From positions 184,860,716 to 184,924,715 of the forward strand of contig CP136066.1 of assembly GCA_032622095.1 (NCBI GenBank): a stretch of 64,000 bases of DNA. Direction: 5' to 3'. Source of the stretch: Siphonodentalium dalli. Its lineage: Eukaryota; Mollusca; Scaphopoda; Gadilida; Siphonodentaliidae. Below, piece after piece: positions 1-11,579 of this stretch (within the stretch, counting starts at the first letter, position 1; the number at the start of each line of letters is the position of its first letter). The notes below the pieces were generated by a model. The model was given only the letters and a program-made list of their open reading frames with translations. It did no database searches and was not told the DNA's origin. The position numbers and the translations under genes are program-made.

Positions 1-606
1 GCAGCACGATGTTCCCCATTATATATGTAGTACTAAATGTCTTCCGATAACGATTATTTTGTAAGTTACTTACTTGTCACTATCCTGTATATACGTGAAA
101 TGATTCTACATGAAGAATGCAGCGATATTCACAGTGAACCCCATTGAAATAGGAATTGGCCATTGCGATTGACCCCCTCCCATGGAGCCTGACGCATGCA
201 TATTACAACGAGCATAATTTTCATCACGCATGCAGCAGCTTAATTATTGAAAACTCTGTCCCCTCAACTTTCTCACACTCCCTCTCTATCTCTCTATCTC
301 TCTCTCTTTCTCTCTCTGCCATCCCTAACACTATCTTCCCGCTGTTTCCATCCCCAACTCAAACTTAGTTACTTCTCCTTTAAAAAAATTATTTCTATCC
401 TTTCCCGTCTGATCGATACCCCTCCCTCACTTATTGGGGAAGGGGCATGTCGTCAAAGAGGAGAAGACTTCATATAAGCCCTCGGGCTTGTTGTCTGATC
501 CTCATTTCCATACATTATCTCTTATATGTTGTATATTTATGTCATTTGTGTAGTATGTGTATTATGTTTGGATTTGGAAATAAAAATATGTTTACACTAA
601 AGTAAG
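1..606 (+). repeat. Dispersed repeat copy 1 (left arm of a 10-kb-spaced inverted pair)
   Basis: The block matches the reverse complement of 10,893-11,579 along its whole length, with small indels and a shorter CT-rich stretch at about 280-318. It contains TATATAAGCC just before a small AGCC/GGCT hairpin at about 471-487 and ends with an AATAAA-like signal near 580-590 and TTACACTAAA. A diverged third copy of this terminal part lies at about 4,640-4,870. The TATA-like box, hairpin and polyadenylation-like signal resemble an LTR or other retroelement end, but no TG...CA boundary can be seen because the window starts inside the copy. Short ORFs here are low-complexity and not believed. Confidence 0.75.
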
Positions 607-1175
607 TCAGGGGCAATGGCGTGGCGACAGGGGTGGGTGTGCATAAAGCCCCCCCCCCCCACCACCACGCCAACGATCGTCACAGTGTTGGAAATCTCAT
701 GTCTGGTGTCTGAAACAACATTAAACAGGTTGACATTAGTTTTTTTATTATATCTTTTTATTGAGGAAATAAATATAACAAGAAGATGAGACAGAGAGAC
801 ATACATAAAGCACTTGAGCGTAAACTTAACTTATAAATTAAAACATTAGAATAACGATGCATTGATACATATGTTCTTGCACTCACTTTTGCATGCTCCC
901 AAGTGAATTTATTAACTTGGGCAACTCTCTCACTGGTGACATTAATATGATCATGCATGAACCATATAGTTGTTGTGGTGTATCTTTTAAAGAAATAAAT
1001 TGATTGATATTCAACAGGCCATTTGGGTGACACAACGGTCGTGCGCTTAATGAAAAATGTCATGTTATACAGTTATATAAAGCGTTAGGTTTGGCGCAGA
1101 TAAATTTGTACTTGGCTGTTTTTTATAATCGAGTTAAGAAACGATTAAAGTAACCTTGAGAGATAGCTCGGGCTC

Positions 1176-1980
1176 CTGATTGACTTTCTGATATCTCCCA
1201 ACAAAACTAACTGTATACATGTTTATTATATGCTTCCCCATTAAATAGTGGGAAATTGCCGTGGCGTAGAGCGTTATATCCATCGCCTGGACCGACTCGA
1301 TGGATAACACTGACCGACACGATGGATAACACAATAGTGTTACTTTTTCGGAGATTACTTCCGGTTTATAGCGGCGAATCACATTAAGTTTCAAAGCGTA
1401 TCAATAACAGCCGGACTATAGTTTTAATTATTGATTTTCACGGTTTATAAACTGTTATTTAATTGTTATAATGTTAACTCATTTGTTTTAATATATTCTT
1501 ATCACTAAATTATGTATACATTAATTTTCTCGCATCATTTCAGAATAAAACAATGGGGACTATTTCTTATGGCGGCTATGCTCGATATTTGTCATTCAGT
1601 GGTGAGCAAATCAATTGATGGAATGTAAACAAAATGCAAATGTCGAAGCTTTCTAACAATTTGAAGTGAACTGTAGGACAAAACTAGCAGTTTTGGTGCG
1701 GTTTATAGCGCATATAATAAAAAGAACACCTACGGGTTTTGGTTGAATACCCGGATTATCTCATTCGTGGGTACAAGGAAATACAGAATTTCCACTCGCG
1801 GCTTGCAGCCGCGAGTGGAAATTCTGTATTGCCTTGTACCCACGAATGAGATAATCCGGGTATTCAACCAAAACCCGTAGGTATTCTCTATGTATTCATC
1901 GGATAACACAATTATATGCATAGAGCCCAGAGCTCATGTATACAGTTAGTTTTGTTGGGATATATCAGAAAGTCAATCAG
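1176..1980. repeat. 46-bp inverted arms enclosing ~710 bp
   Basis: Positions 1,176-1,221 and 1,935-1,980 are reverse complements with one mismatch. In block B only the right arm has a counterpart (about 22,370-22,420), so the left arm and the enclosed DNA look like a lineage-specific insertion or an inverted duplication in block A. The interior holds no convincing gene. It contains the palindrome at 1,723-1,887 and repeats of GATGGATAACAC at about 1,300-1,330. Confidence 0.7.
1723..1887. repeat. Near-perfect 165-bp palindrome (foldback MITE-like)
   Basis: The left arm 1,723-1,803 pairs with 1,807-1,887 around a centre at 1,805. Only two mismatches are seen (near the outer edge, and A versus C inside the AAGG(A/C)AATACAG stretch). 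The outer arm reads ACCTACGGGTTTTGG and the centre reads GGCTTGCAGCC. No gene is present; the short antisense ORF simply reads through both arms. A foldback MITE or a replication-derived palindrome would both fit. No clear target-site duplication is visible. Confidence 0.85.
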
Positions 1981-2413
1981 TTTTCTCATTAATGCATTTT
2001 TCTAAGGGTAGCCACCAGGTTAACATTGTTTTGCCAACCAATAGCTATTGCGAAAATAGTTGTTTTTAGACAAATTCTATATTTCCCCAATATTTTACAA
2101 ATTTCTGTTAAGACTGGCATCTGTTGGACAAGTTAGATACAGCCATATGGGAATTAATTTATCATGTTGAAAATTTGCGGAACAAATTGGAAATGTTTGG
2201 CCCACGGAGGTGTGGTGCCAAAGAACGAAATTTAGACTGGTTCAAGGGGTATATTAGTTGGTGATCCCCCCTTATAATTTACAACGTCACTGAAACGACA
2301 TAAATTCATCAGCTGTTGTCAGCTTCCCACACAAGATACACACGAGTGAAACAATTGCTCTTTGTGAATATCATGTATAGCAAATAAGCATGTCTTGATA
2401 TATGTAACTTCCA

Positions 2414-3950
2414 TTATAAATTATAGTTGACAAAATTGTTAACCATATAACACGATAGTTTATAACTAGCGATCTTCACCACCTTTCCATTTGCTGATAT
2501 GACTATATCATTGCAGCAGAATATTTTGTAGAATCTGATCTTGACGACTCGTATTTTGAATGCATAGATGATAGGGTTCACGATGCCGTTGATGAAGGCG
2601 AATCCGACGACACAGAGTATGATGTTGGCCTTCTGTGAAGTAGTCATGTCACCAAGGCGTCCGTCTATTTCCAACATCAGCGTTATACCTAAAATATTAT
2701 ACGATAATATATTAAGTTATATAATTTATATCACATGAATGTGTTGTTGGCCATAAGATATGATCATATGTCAACGTACTTTGCAAGCCATACTTTCAAT
2801 TTTATGGGATTATCGAAGAAGTATGTATAATTTGCATGAATTAGCTGGCAAAAAATATTATAAACAGGAAACAATAAACGTTCTTTAGCAATATTGTATT
2901 TCTGACCATAGTACACATAAAGAAAAGACCACCAAAGCCTTTGCATTTTGAAATTGTCAAGACTTATTTTCAAACTTTCTGTCTCGCATCAAAAAGTGGA
3001 AAATATATAGGAGAGTTTCTGATATTACAAGAACAGCTAACATACAACCCTATGAGTTTATCATGGACATTACGGGAGCCCCTCTTCCCTAAAAACAGCT
3101 AATTCACATGGGAAACATCTTTTTATACCCAATTTGAAAGTAACGCGCCATCACAGAACGGATACAACGCAACGGACTAGTCTAAACACTCCTTACCTCC
3201 TGGAAGCGATGTAAGGAAGAAAACTCCGGCAATGAGGCAGATTGTTGTAGTTAATCTCCATGTATTTCTGTCGCACTTCAAATTCCGTCCCATGTGACGC
3301 TGTGCCTTCATTGCGTTTGCTTGTGACCACACGACCTTAAAGATGCGAAGATACACGACGACCATGATGATAGTAGGACACAGGAATAGGGCGACAAGCA
3401 GTGTCAAATAGTCGTTGCTGTGGACACCTAAATATGTGCATGGCCATATGACGTCATTCGGCGGGTCCACGTTCCATCCTGTTGTTGGGAGCTGACCAAT
3501 AATTACAGACAGGATCCATATTCCCGCAATCAGGCATAGGTTTGATGTCTTGTGGAATATCTTGTTGTACTTGAAAGGCAGCGTGATCTTAACGTACCGC
3601 TCAATAGTACACGAGACGAGGTTAAGGACTGAACATGTTCCAAACGTATGGATCAATCCGTACCGGAACCTACACTCCGTTAAATCTTGGAAGTTGACGA
3701 TGGTGTACGTCACGTGATACAACAAAGTTACCCCAAGAAGGAGATCTGCCACCGCGATGCTAGCTATGAATAGATCAGCTGTCTGGAGCACGTGTTTCTT
3801 CTTCCTGAGTGTGTCGAGGACGATTGAGTTGAGGAATATAATCGTAAGTCCAACCAAGCTTAAAACTGCGGCGATGAGAAGATCCGTCGTTGTTGTTCCA
3901 TGCCCATTTAGGGCCCAGAATACCACGTTCTGAGAGGAATTAGGGTCCAT
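2414..3950 (-). CDS. GPCR1: class A (rhodopsin-like) G-protein-coupled receptor, two coding exons
   Basis: Exon 1 is 3,950-3,197 and exon 2 is 2,688-2,414. The donor reads GAG|GTAAGG and the acceptor TTTTAG|GT. The phase-1 join gives 342 residues, a normal class A length. Visible hallmarks are an N-glycosylation site near the start (N4), FLNS with N41 in TM1, AVAD with D69 in TM2, C93 before TM3 and C171 in loop 2 for the usual disulfide, ERY at 117-119, W145 in TM4, P192 in TM5, NPIIY at 289-293, and FYKIFCC after helix 8, a likely palmitoylation site. TM6 lacks the usual CWxP. The start ATG at 3,950 matches the paralogue's (MDPNSSQ); the in-frame ATG at 4,055 lies upstream of a good acceptor (4,007-4,006) and is probably not used. 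It should act at the plasma membrane and couple to a G protein. The ligand is unknown; an adenosine/MECA-like receptor is one guess. It appears intact. Confidence 0.9.
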
Positions 3951-4004
3951 TTCTGTGGAATGAAACTCTCTGTATACTATAGAATGCAATCTTCTGCGAT
4001 CGGA

Positions 4005-5269
4005 CCTGTATATGGAATGAACCAACAAAATTAAGTCACTTCGGAGTCCACTCATTTGAATCTATATATTCTGTTTATATTCTGTATAAGTTGAGTAGTC
4101 AAAAAAACTATATAACACTATTTACAACAAACAACATTATTTCATATAGACATTTACCGATGTATATTTCATATTTTCCTATTTTACGAATGTATACACA
4201 TATTTATACAGCATTATAATGAAGCCTAACTGGGTAATCAGTCTGGCATATCCGTCTGTCTGCCCACGGAGTGCATGCTCAACCGTGTTGACCTTGGCAT
4301 ATTAATGGACTTAATACGGATTGTACTTACATGTACTAATTGTATCTAGATTATATTGATACGCACTACACGTATAACAATTATCCTAATATATAATTAT
4401 CTTCATGCATCAACTCTCCTGGGTGCCGAGACGTATTTGGGGTCTAATTCCGTTTATATATTGGACAATACACCATGATTTAACGCCATAATGTAAAATT
4501 TTGATTATGACTGAGGCATTATTGTATACAGCATTTATCACACTTCTTTCCTATCTACTTTATTATCTTTTTCATAATCTTCTCCTTTATATCACTCCTC
4601 CATCTTTCTGATCCCTGCACTCGCTTGACTAACTTCCCAACATTTATTTGAAAACACAGAACAATATTCAAATTCCCGTCCTCTTTACCCTGTAGATGTC
4701 TGTATTGACTCTCGGGGTAACATTTTTGGAGGAAAAGATTTTTATAAAAGCCATAGGCTCATGGCTTGTTATCTAATCCTCATTTGAACTATGTTTTTTT
4801 CTCAATATGTTTAATTGTCTATGTGATGTTCTGTTCTTTTGTTCAAATAAATATTGTTTACATTAACTGGGTAATGCAAAGAAAACAACAACGCTCTTTA
4901 TTTATTTTATTTAATAAACTGTTTGCGTGCATGAATTTGCAGTTCGTGACGTTTCGTTTGCCGAATGGGTTATTTACGGTATCGACAACCCGAGGCGGAA
5001 TTTGCCGCAGATATGGCCAAAAGTAGCAACTTACCAACATATCACGTTGTGGCAATGACCGCACTCTCGTTATGGACAAATTAGAAGTTAACATGGCAGT
5101 TAGTGATTACTTGATTTGAAAATTCTCAAATCGGAAAGTTTGCCATTTGAATATGGTTATATACTATGCGAATATTGACGTGGTATACTTTCATACTATT
5201 CCCATATCCATAACTTAGGGAGTTCTCGCAAATGGTAACATGAGAACAATACATATATGTACACTCACC
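4005..5269 (-). other. Candidate 5'UTR intron boundaries of GPCR1
   Basis: On the minus strand a donor-like AAG|GTGAGTG ends at 5,269, and a pyrimidine-containing acceptor CCATATACAG precedes 4,005. The same pair is found at 38,308 and 37,687 in the paralogue. A noncoding first exon followed by an intron of about 1.26 kb is therefore plausible. The two edges share a similar TTCCATATA(C)AG context, so one may be a duplicate of the other. The intron otherwise holds AT-rich DNA and the repeat end at about 4,640-4,870. Confidence 0.45.
4640..4870 (+). repeat. Truncated third copy of the 1-606 repeat (3' portion)
   Basis: The TATAAAAGCC box, a longer AAGCCATAGG/CATGGCTT hairpin, the phrase CTTGTTATCTAATCCTCATTT and the AATAAATATTGTTTACA end align with 465-605. 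The hairpin sequence differs from copy 1 while its pairing is kept. Confidence 0.6.
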
Positions 5270-5650
5270 TTATATGGAATGAACAAACACACAATGGAAT
5301 CACTTTGGAGTCGAAGTATATGAATGCAGATTCAATTTGGACTCCAATAATGTATACCATCTCCCACATACGTGTGATTTGGCTGAGAGCAAGTGGGCGC
5401 TGGAAGACTTGCGAATAATCAAGTAGTTTTGATATTATGAATTGTGCTAATGAGGTGACACCAAATTATCGCTCTGTCTGAAGTCGCTCACACATGCACC
5501 CCGAAAACAAAGCATGAAGCTGATTAGCGTTGATCGCTTATCATAACGTGCCAACTGTTGCTAGTTCTCCGCGTCGACTTGTGAAAACAATCTGCTTTGA
5601 TCACAAAAGCGTTGATTTACTCATTAGTTCGACCCAAGCTATAAGCGCCG
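5100..5650 (-). promoter_or_regulatory. Upstream region of GPCR1 conserved with GPCR2
   Basis: This noncoding stretch is strongly similar to 38,110-38,690 upstream of GPCR2, including TCGCTCTGTCTGAAGTCGCT and the following about 150 bp. It lies upstream of the candidate 5'UTR donor and could hold the promoter. The two gene copies are recent enough that similarity alone does not prove function. Confidence 0.35.
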
Positions 5651-6189
5651 GGTTTTTAATGTTAATTCGTATAACGGAAACATTTGCTAGTTAAAGATTC
5701 TTTTGATTAAAACAAAAAAAAATTCGTTAAAAAAAAAAGAAGATTCTTTTGACATGTCCGAAACTTAGTACTTTTATTTTGAAACAAAACAGGAACTCAT
5801 TTCTCTACATATCCGTTGCGAAATGATGCACAGAACGCTTTATGGTATTACGGTATTATTTTCTGTTTGTTTGGTTTTTACGGAAAGCAGTTATATGCAT
5901 TTTGGCTAACAGCGATTAAAAATCACCATGACGCTAGTCGTGCTATTGTTTGACATGTTAGAACATCTCAAAAGAACTCCAATCCAAACTTCGTCGTTTC
6001 TCTTATTAAAAAAAATACAATTCCCCAAACATGCTTCAAATTCATCTACACCCGGACGAACGCTCTACTATAGTGTGTCGCATCACATATATAACAGAGT
6101 CACTAAACGAAGCGTGCCTGCACGAATGGTACATTCGGTTGGAATTCCTAACTGCCTGGCACCCGCATTTCACGTTCGTCTATTGTAAA

Positions 6190-6711
6190 CATATTTTATT
6201 CCAATCCTAATATGATAAACATTTAACATTTAAAGTGTTGACAATAATAAACAGAACGTTCGTCCTGGTTCCAAGTATAAATCACATATATATCATATAT
6301 ATACAAAATAACTCCAACCCAAACTTCATTGTTTCTCTTATTAAAAAAGCAATTCCCTAAACATTCCTTCAAACTCATCTACATGCTATGCTTTAATCTC
6401 TAAGACATGAATTCACATGTAACTGGCGAGATGTGCAATATTTACAAGGTGCTCAGTGCAAAATATATACATATACATAAAAGAACACATAAAACGAAGA
6501 AGAAGATGCAGAAAAAGAAGAAGAGGAAAAGAATGAGAGGAAAAGAAGAAGATAAGAAGCAGAATAAGATAGAAGAAGATTGGTCGATAGATATGGCGGT
6601 ATTCTCTCTGTTAACCATCGTCAGTCCTCATTATCGTCGTTTTTATATTCATCTAATACGTTCTATCAGTATACTTTTCGAGGATGTCTTATATCAATAC
6701 TAATAATAATA
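6190..6711. other. Intergenic, purine-rich microsatellite, no gene seen
   Basis: This stretch is AT-rich. A GAA/AAG-rich run at about 6,490-6,580 produces a Lys/Glu-rich ORF that is not believed. The GPCR block similarity ends just before it. Confidence 0.6.
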
Positions 6712-9572
6712 CTAACAACAACAACAACAACAACAGCAGCCATAACATTTTGACTTGATATTTCAATAACATTAATAAAATGTATTCAGCTATAAATTTC
6801 TATTTCTATATTTGAACGCTAATTTCAGATAAAGTGTTAATTTTCTCAAGTCAACGCGACCAGACTTTGCCAGTAGCTCGTAAAACTTTTTCTTAGAAGG
6901 TGGGTTCCAATAGTGTTCGGATATGTATTTTACCCGCAGGTGCCTCAAGTTGGCGCACTTCATAACAAAATGGTATTCATCACCCAGTTCATTTTTGCAC
7001 AAGCTACATAAATCTCTTTTTGCTTCTCGCTTTCCCCATCTACTTGTTTCTACTTCCAATCTATGATTGCATGTACGTATTTTTATCAAATATTTTCACA
7101 GACTGAACGGTAAATCGGTAATATAGTTTTCTAAGCGGAGGGTTGACTTCAGTTCTTTGTAAAATATTCCTCGTGATGACGATTCTATATCTAACCACCA
7201 TTGCTGAGTAAACTGGTCAATCAAAATTTGGTTATGTATTTTTTCTGGCTGTCTATTAACTGTGCCTGGTTCGACCATGCCACGCCGAAACCAGCTGAGT
7301 GTATTATTGTTTTAGTAATGTTAATATGTCTAAAGAGTTTACCGTCGTGTTCCATAAGACGAAACAAGATATCATATAGTTTCTTGGCCAGAACGGACCC
7401 CTCTCCCGCCATTAGTCTCGACCAGTAGCTTACTATTCTCTGCTTTGCCATTATGGCCAATGGGTATCTGCCCAGTTCCCCATACACCATGTAATTCGGA
7501 GTGCTGGTCTTCATGTGCATCAATATTTTGCAGAATTTTAAATGTACGCTCTCAATTTCTTTCATATTTTCGAACCCCCATATTTCGCAGCCATATAACA
7601 ATATTGGAACTACAGTCGAGTCGAACAATTTAAGAGCGACATCGACTGATAAGACTAGTTTCCTGACTTTACTCAGTAAGCCAAACATGGCTTTACAAGC
7701 GGTTTCTTTAATCATTTTCATTGCATTATGATATCGCCCGGTATAAAATATTTTAATCCCAAAAAAGGAAACTCGTCCACAATATCTAATGATTTGTCGC
7801 ATAATTTGAATTCTACATCTGTCACCACCCTCTCCCTGCTGAAAATCATAACCTTGGTTTTACTAGTGTTCACGTTCAGTTTCCAAGATTCTGCAAAGTC
7901 GCTGAAAGCGTCAAGGGTACGTTGCATACTTACAAAATCTTCAGCGAACAGGACATTATCATCGGCGTAAAGTAAACATATAAGTTTCAAATAAATACCT
8001 AATTTGTTGTGGGAAACATTGTTCAACTCGGTCAGGCCATCAACTACACAATCGTGCAGAAATTTTTCAAGATCGTTGATATAAATCGAAAAGAGGAAAG
8101 GGGAGAGCATACCCCTCTGCCGTACTCCCACACTACAGGAGAAAAATTCGGACAGATGTTCATTTTGAGAAACACATGACTTCGTACACATTCATACATA
8201 CTTCTAATTATTCGGAAAATGTTACCATTTATACCTTGTTTTAAAAGTTTGACCCACAGACCTTGTCGCCAAACTGTGTCGAAGGCTTTCTGGAAATCAA
8301 CAAATGTGCATACCAGTTTCTTATTGCTTTTTATGTACAACTCGATAATACTCTGCAATATGAATAATCCGTCTGTAGTTGAATGCCCTTGTCTGAATCC
8401 AATTTGATTATCATTTATGACACCGTTTTCTTGGGCGAAAGTAGAAAGCCTTTTATTCAATACACTCGTAAATAACTTGCCTATAGCACTCAAGAGTGTG
8501 ATCCCTCTATATGAGTTCGGGTCACGTTTGTCCCCCCTTTTCTTGTATAGGGGCAGTATTACACCCAAACTCCATTCTTTCGGGTATATTCCTGTGTCAA
8601 GAATTAAGTTAAAAAGCTTAGTATAACATGGGACCAGCACGTATGCCGTGGCTTTAATATAGTCGTTACAGATACGGTCGTAGCCAGGGGCTTTCTTATT
8701 TTTCAATAATTTTATTGCGGTCCACAACTCTGGTTCAGTTATCGGATCATCACAGTGCCCGTTATCTTGAACCATGTCACTGATACATTCTGTCACGTCA
8801 GTATCATTACTGTTAACTGTATTTAAATCTTTAAAATGTTTTAAAAGCGAATCAAGACAAACTAAATTATCGTTCTTCTGGTTTGGAATAAGATCGCATG
8901 AATAACGATTCAAGATCTGCCAAAAGTCACGAGAAGATGATTTGGAAGTTGTTAGCAAAGAGTTACATCTATCTTTCATCAGATTGCGTTTTCGATCCAA
9001 TGTATTGCGGTAATTTTTACATGCCGCTTTCATTTTTGCTTTGTTCTCGATTGATTTCTGCGTGTACCATTGTCGTTTGCATTTACGGTATATTTTTTGT
9101 TTTAGCGCGCATTCCCGATCGAACCACGGCTTAGTTCTCCGCTTCGGCAAATTTCGTTTACCCAAGCTTTCCCCAAATACCATTGATGCTGCATCGCACA
9201 TAATATCAGACAATTCTCTATTTATCTCATCAACTGATGTCTGCATGGAAAATGTCTCATTTCCACATGCATCGTTTATCGTGGCAAACTTAGCAGAAAT
9301 GTGGAACAATCTGGAGTGGTCAATCGCTTGAATATATTCGTCATGTTTTTCTGAATCCCATTTTTTTATTTTAGGCATCGCCTTTGTTCCACACATTTCA
9401 ATAACTTCTTTTTTTCTCAAATTTGGACCTCCGAGGAAAGAAAATGTGATTGCTTTATGGATATCTGATAGTAGGGGCGAGAATGCTAACACGTCAAAAT
9501 TCGTGAAACGAGAAAAAAATGTCTTGGAGCATAGTACGTAGTCTACTAAACTAGCCTCCCTGCACGTGAAGG
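6712..9572 (-). pseudogene. Degenerate LINE (non-LTR retrotransposon) ORF2: endonuclease end, RT and C-terminal zinc knuckle
   Basis: Read 5' to 3' on the minus strand. The end of an apurinic-type endonuclease (SLVDYVL, then LSDIH near 9,480) leads into a reverse transcriptase with LYKKRGDK, the NSYRGITLLS block, motif A FVDFQKAFD, a damaged motif B (SVGVRQRGMLSP) and motif C YADD at about 7,960. A C-terminal CSLCKNEL...HFVMKC knuckle lies at about 6,960-7,010. The reading frame shifts three times (about 8,100-8,190, 7,720-7,800 and 7,220-7,280), and a TGA sits at 7,093-7,095, so it is dead. The 3' end carries TTG/ATT microsatellite at 6,713-6,735. The endonuclease is split by the TIR element at 9,575-10,534; a further piece (ANGRVGSDNG) lies beyond it. 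The domain order fits CR1/jockey-like LINEs; the exact clade is uncertain. Confidence 0.88.
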
Positions 9573-9574
9573 TA

Positions 9575-10534
9575 CCCTCACACCATAGCGTATGCTGAAA
9601 CCTATGAGTTGCGTGTAAAAAATAGTTGTATACCGCATCAAACGCAAGCGAAATCAACAATTTTGTCAATTTGTAACCTATTCGACCTATGGGTTGCGTG
9701 TGGGTTGCGTGGGGGTTGCATGTGGGTTGCGTGTGGGTTGCGTGTGAGTTGCGTGTGAGTTGCGTGCAGAACTTACGAGTTGCGTTTGAGTTGCGTTCAA
9801 AACTTACAAGTTGCGTTTGACCTGCGTGCTAGTTGCGTGGTATTTGCGAATATCTGTCACGTGATAAAAACCTATAAAAATTGCCGATTCATTATTTTCT
9901 TCAGTACTGATTTGGTCATCGAAGAGCCAACATGTGGAAAGCTACCAAGAAATCAGATAAAAGTGACCCCAAAAGTTTATTTATACCATTTCTCAACACG
10001 CATGTAGTACGCAACTAACACGCAACTCACACGCAACTAATAGGTTGGATACGCAGGGCATAGGTTGGGGATACGCTGGGAATAAGCACAATAGGTTTGG
10101 GGTACGCTACACACGCAACATGATCGCAACAGGCACGCAACACGATCGCAAAATGATCGCAACAGGTACGCAACACATTCGCAACATGTACGGTACTAAA
10201 ACCTGGCCAGATACCTCAAATTTGGACCTGCGATCACCTGCGTTCATAACTTATGAGTTGCGTACCTGTTGCGATCGTGTTGCGTGCGTAGCGTACCTGT
10301 TGCGTCCCTGTTGCGTATAAATTGATCGCAGGCATTCGCAGAGAATTATTGAACATGTTCAAAATTTCCGAACTTACTCTGCGTGTGTCTGCGTGTGTCT
10401 GCGATCACCTGCTTGCTTGTTGCGTACTTCAAGCCTATAAAACTTATTAGTTGCGTGAGAGTTGCGTTCGGAACTTATGACTACTATTTTTTATTCGCAA
10501 CCATACGCAACTGGTGATCGCTATGGTGTGAGGG
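9575..10534. mobile_element. 960-bp TIR DNA element with TTGCGT arrays, inserted in the LINE
   Basis: Perfect 16-bp TIRs CCCTCACACCATAGCG at 9,575-9,590 and 10,519-10,534 are flanked by TA on both sides (9,573-9,574 and 10,535-10,536). Inside are dozens of TTGCGT motifs on the plus strand near both ends and ACGCAA in the middle, with many GATCGCA variants. No transposase ORF is present, so it is non-autonomous. A TA target duplication fits Tc1/mariner-like elements among others. The LINE endonuclease sequence resumes on the far side, which fixes the insertion independently. Confidence 0.85.
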
Positions 10535-10605
10535 TAACTTGAGTTCCCTAATTCCATTATCGGATCCGACCCTACCATTTGCTATGTAAACAAACGCTTC
10601 ACTTT
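10535..10605 (-). pseudogene. Displaced piece of LINE endonuclease
   Basis: On the minus strand the sequence reads FVYIANGRVGSDNGI, the NGR...D segment that normally precedes FTC..SLVDYVL in this LINE endonuclease. The two halves are one base out of frame even after removal of one TA, so the copy had decayed or the junction is imprecise. A 19-bp direct duplication (about 10,598-10,640) marks the upstream limit. Confidence 0.65.
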
Positions 10606-10892
10606 AGTATGTGACTCATCTGTATAGTATGTGACTCATCTGTACCAATTTTCCTATATAGCCTCTAAGCTGATAATAAACGCTCTTTATTGCTCACATT
10701 TGCCCTATTTAATGTGGCTACTGTTCACACATTTCTGTTTAACGTGGGTGTTGCCGTGGCTGTTTGGTGTGGTTATGGTCGTTATGTTTCACTGTAGTGT
10801 GGAATGTCACAAATGAGATATTTTTCAGAGACGATGGCCACAAAACCCAGTACTATATGAATATCCTTCTTATTGTTCTATAGGTGTGGATT
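10606..10892. other. Intergenic, no gene seen
   Basis: AT-rich DNA with one AAACGCTCTTTA motif at about 10,678-10,689, a motif that recurs across the window. Nothing else is recognisable. Confidence 0.5.
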
Positions 10893-11191
10893 TTAGTGTA
10901 AACATATTTTTATATCCAAATCCAACATAACATAACATAATATACAGAGGATACAAATATGGAAAATAGAAGGGACAATGTATGTGTGAGGATCAGACAA
11001 CAAGCCCGAGGGCTTATATGAAGTCTTCTCCTCTTTGGCGACATGCCCCTTCCCCAATAAGTGAGGGAGGGGTATCGATCAGACTGGAAAGGATTGGAAT
11101 AATGTTTTTTTTAGGAGAAATGGAGATATATAACTAAGTTTGAATTAGGGATGGAAACATGGAGAAGATAGTGTTAGGGATAGCAAGAGGC

Positions 11192-11250
<59 letters not shown>

Positions 11251-11579
11251 TGAGAGGAGAGAGAAGTAGAAGACAGGAGGGGGGGGGGGGCAGATGAATC
11301 GTGAAATGATGACAGTGGTGGGGAGTTTTCAATAATTGAGTCGTTGCGTCATAAACTTGATGCTCGGCTATAGTAATATGCATGCGTCAGGCTCCATGGG
11401 AGGGGGTCAATCACAATGGCCAATTCCTATTTCAATGGTGTTCACTGTGAATATTGCAGCACCCTTCATGTGGAATCATTTCACGTATATACAGAATTGT
11501 GACAAGTAAGTAACATACAAAATAATCGTCATCGGAAGACATTTAGTACTACATATATAATCGGGAATATCGTGCTGCC
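10893..11579 (-). repeat. Dispersed repeat copy 2 (right arm, inverted)
   Basis: Reverse complement of 1-606. It is longer because its GA run is expanded (11,194-11,247) and a G-run is present at about 11,278-11,290. The outer end reads ATCGTGCTGC at 11,569-11,578. This copy shows sequence beyond the outer edge (CGCATAACGCGG), which copy 1 cannot because the window begins there. Confidence 0.75.

Larger units (their letters stand above)
750..6070. repeat. Segmental duplication block A (carries GPCR1)
   Basis: Several stretches match, in the same order and orientation, segments of 21,780-39,970. Examples are 900-1,080 with 22,100-22,270; 1,935-2,700 with 22,375-23,000; 3,120-4,060 with 36,815-37,730; 5,460-5,640 with 38,510-38,680; and 5,760-6,000 with 39,655-39,880. 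Identity is high in both coding and noncoding stretches, and similarity fades at about 6,070 and 39,970. Block A is compact, while block B was enlarged by insertions, so A is the better guide to the ancestral gene layout. The orientation (both minus) suggests tandem gene duplication. Confidence 0.85.

Noticed and set aside
3951-4055. Upstream in-frame ATG extending GPCR1 by 35 residues
   Set aside because: It lies beyond a good splice acceptor, has no counterpart in the GPCR2 exon, and precedes the shared MDPNSSQ start.
9575-9669. First 33 codons of the 541-codon LINE frame
   Set aside because: These come from the inserted TIR element, not from the LINE; the true endonuclease sequence resumes beyond 10,534.
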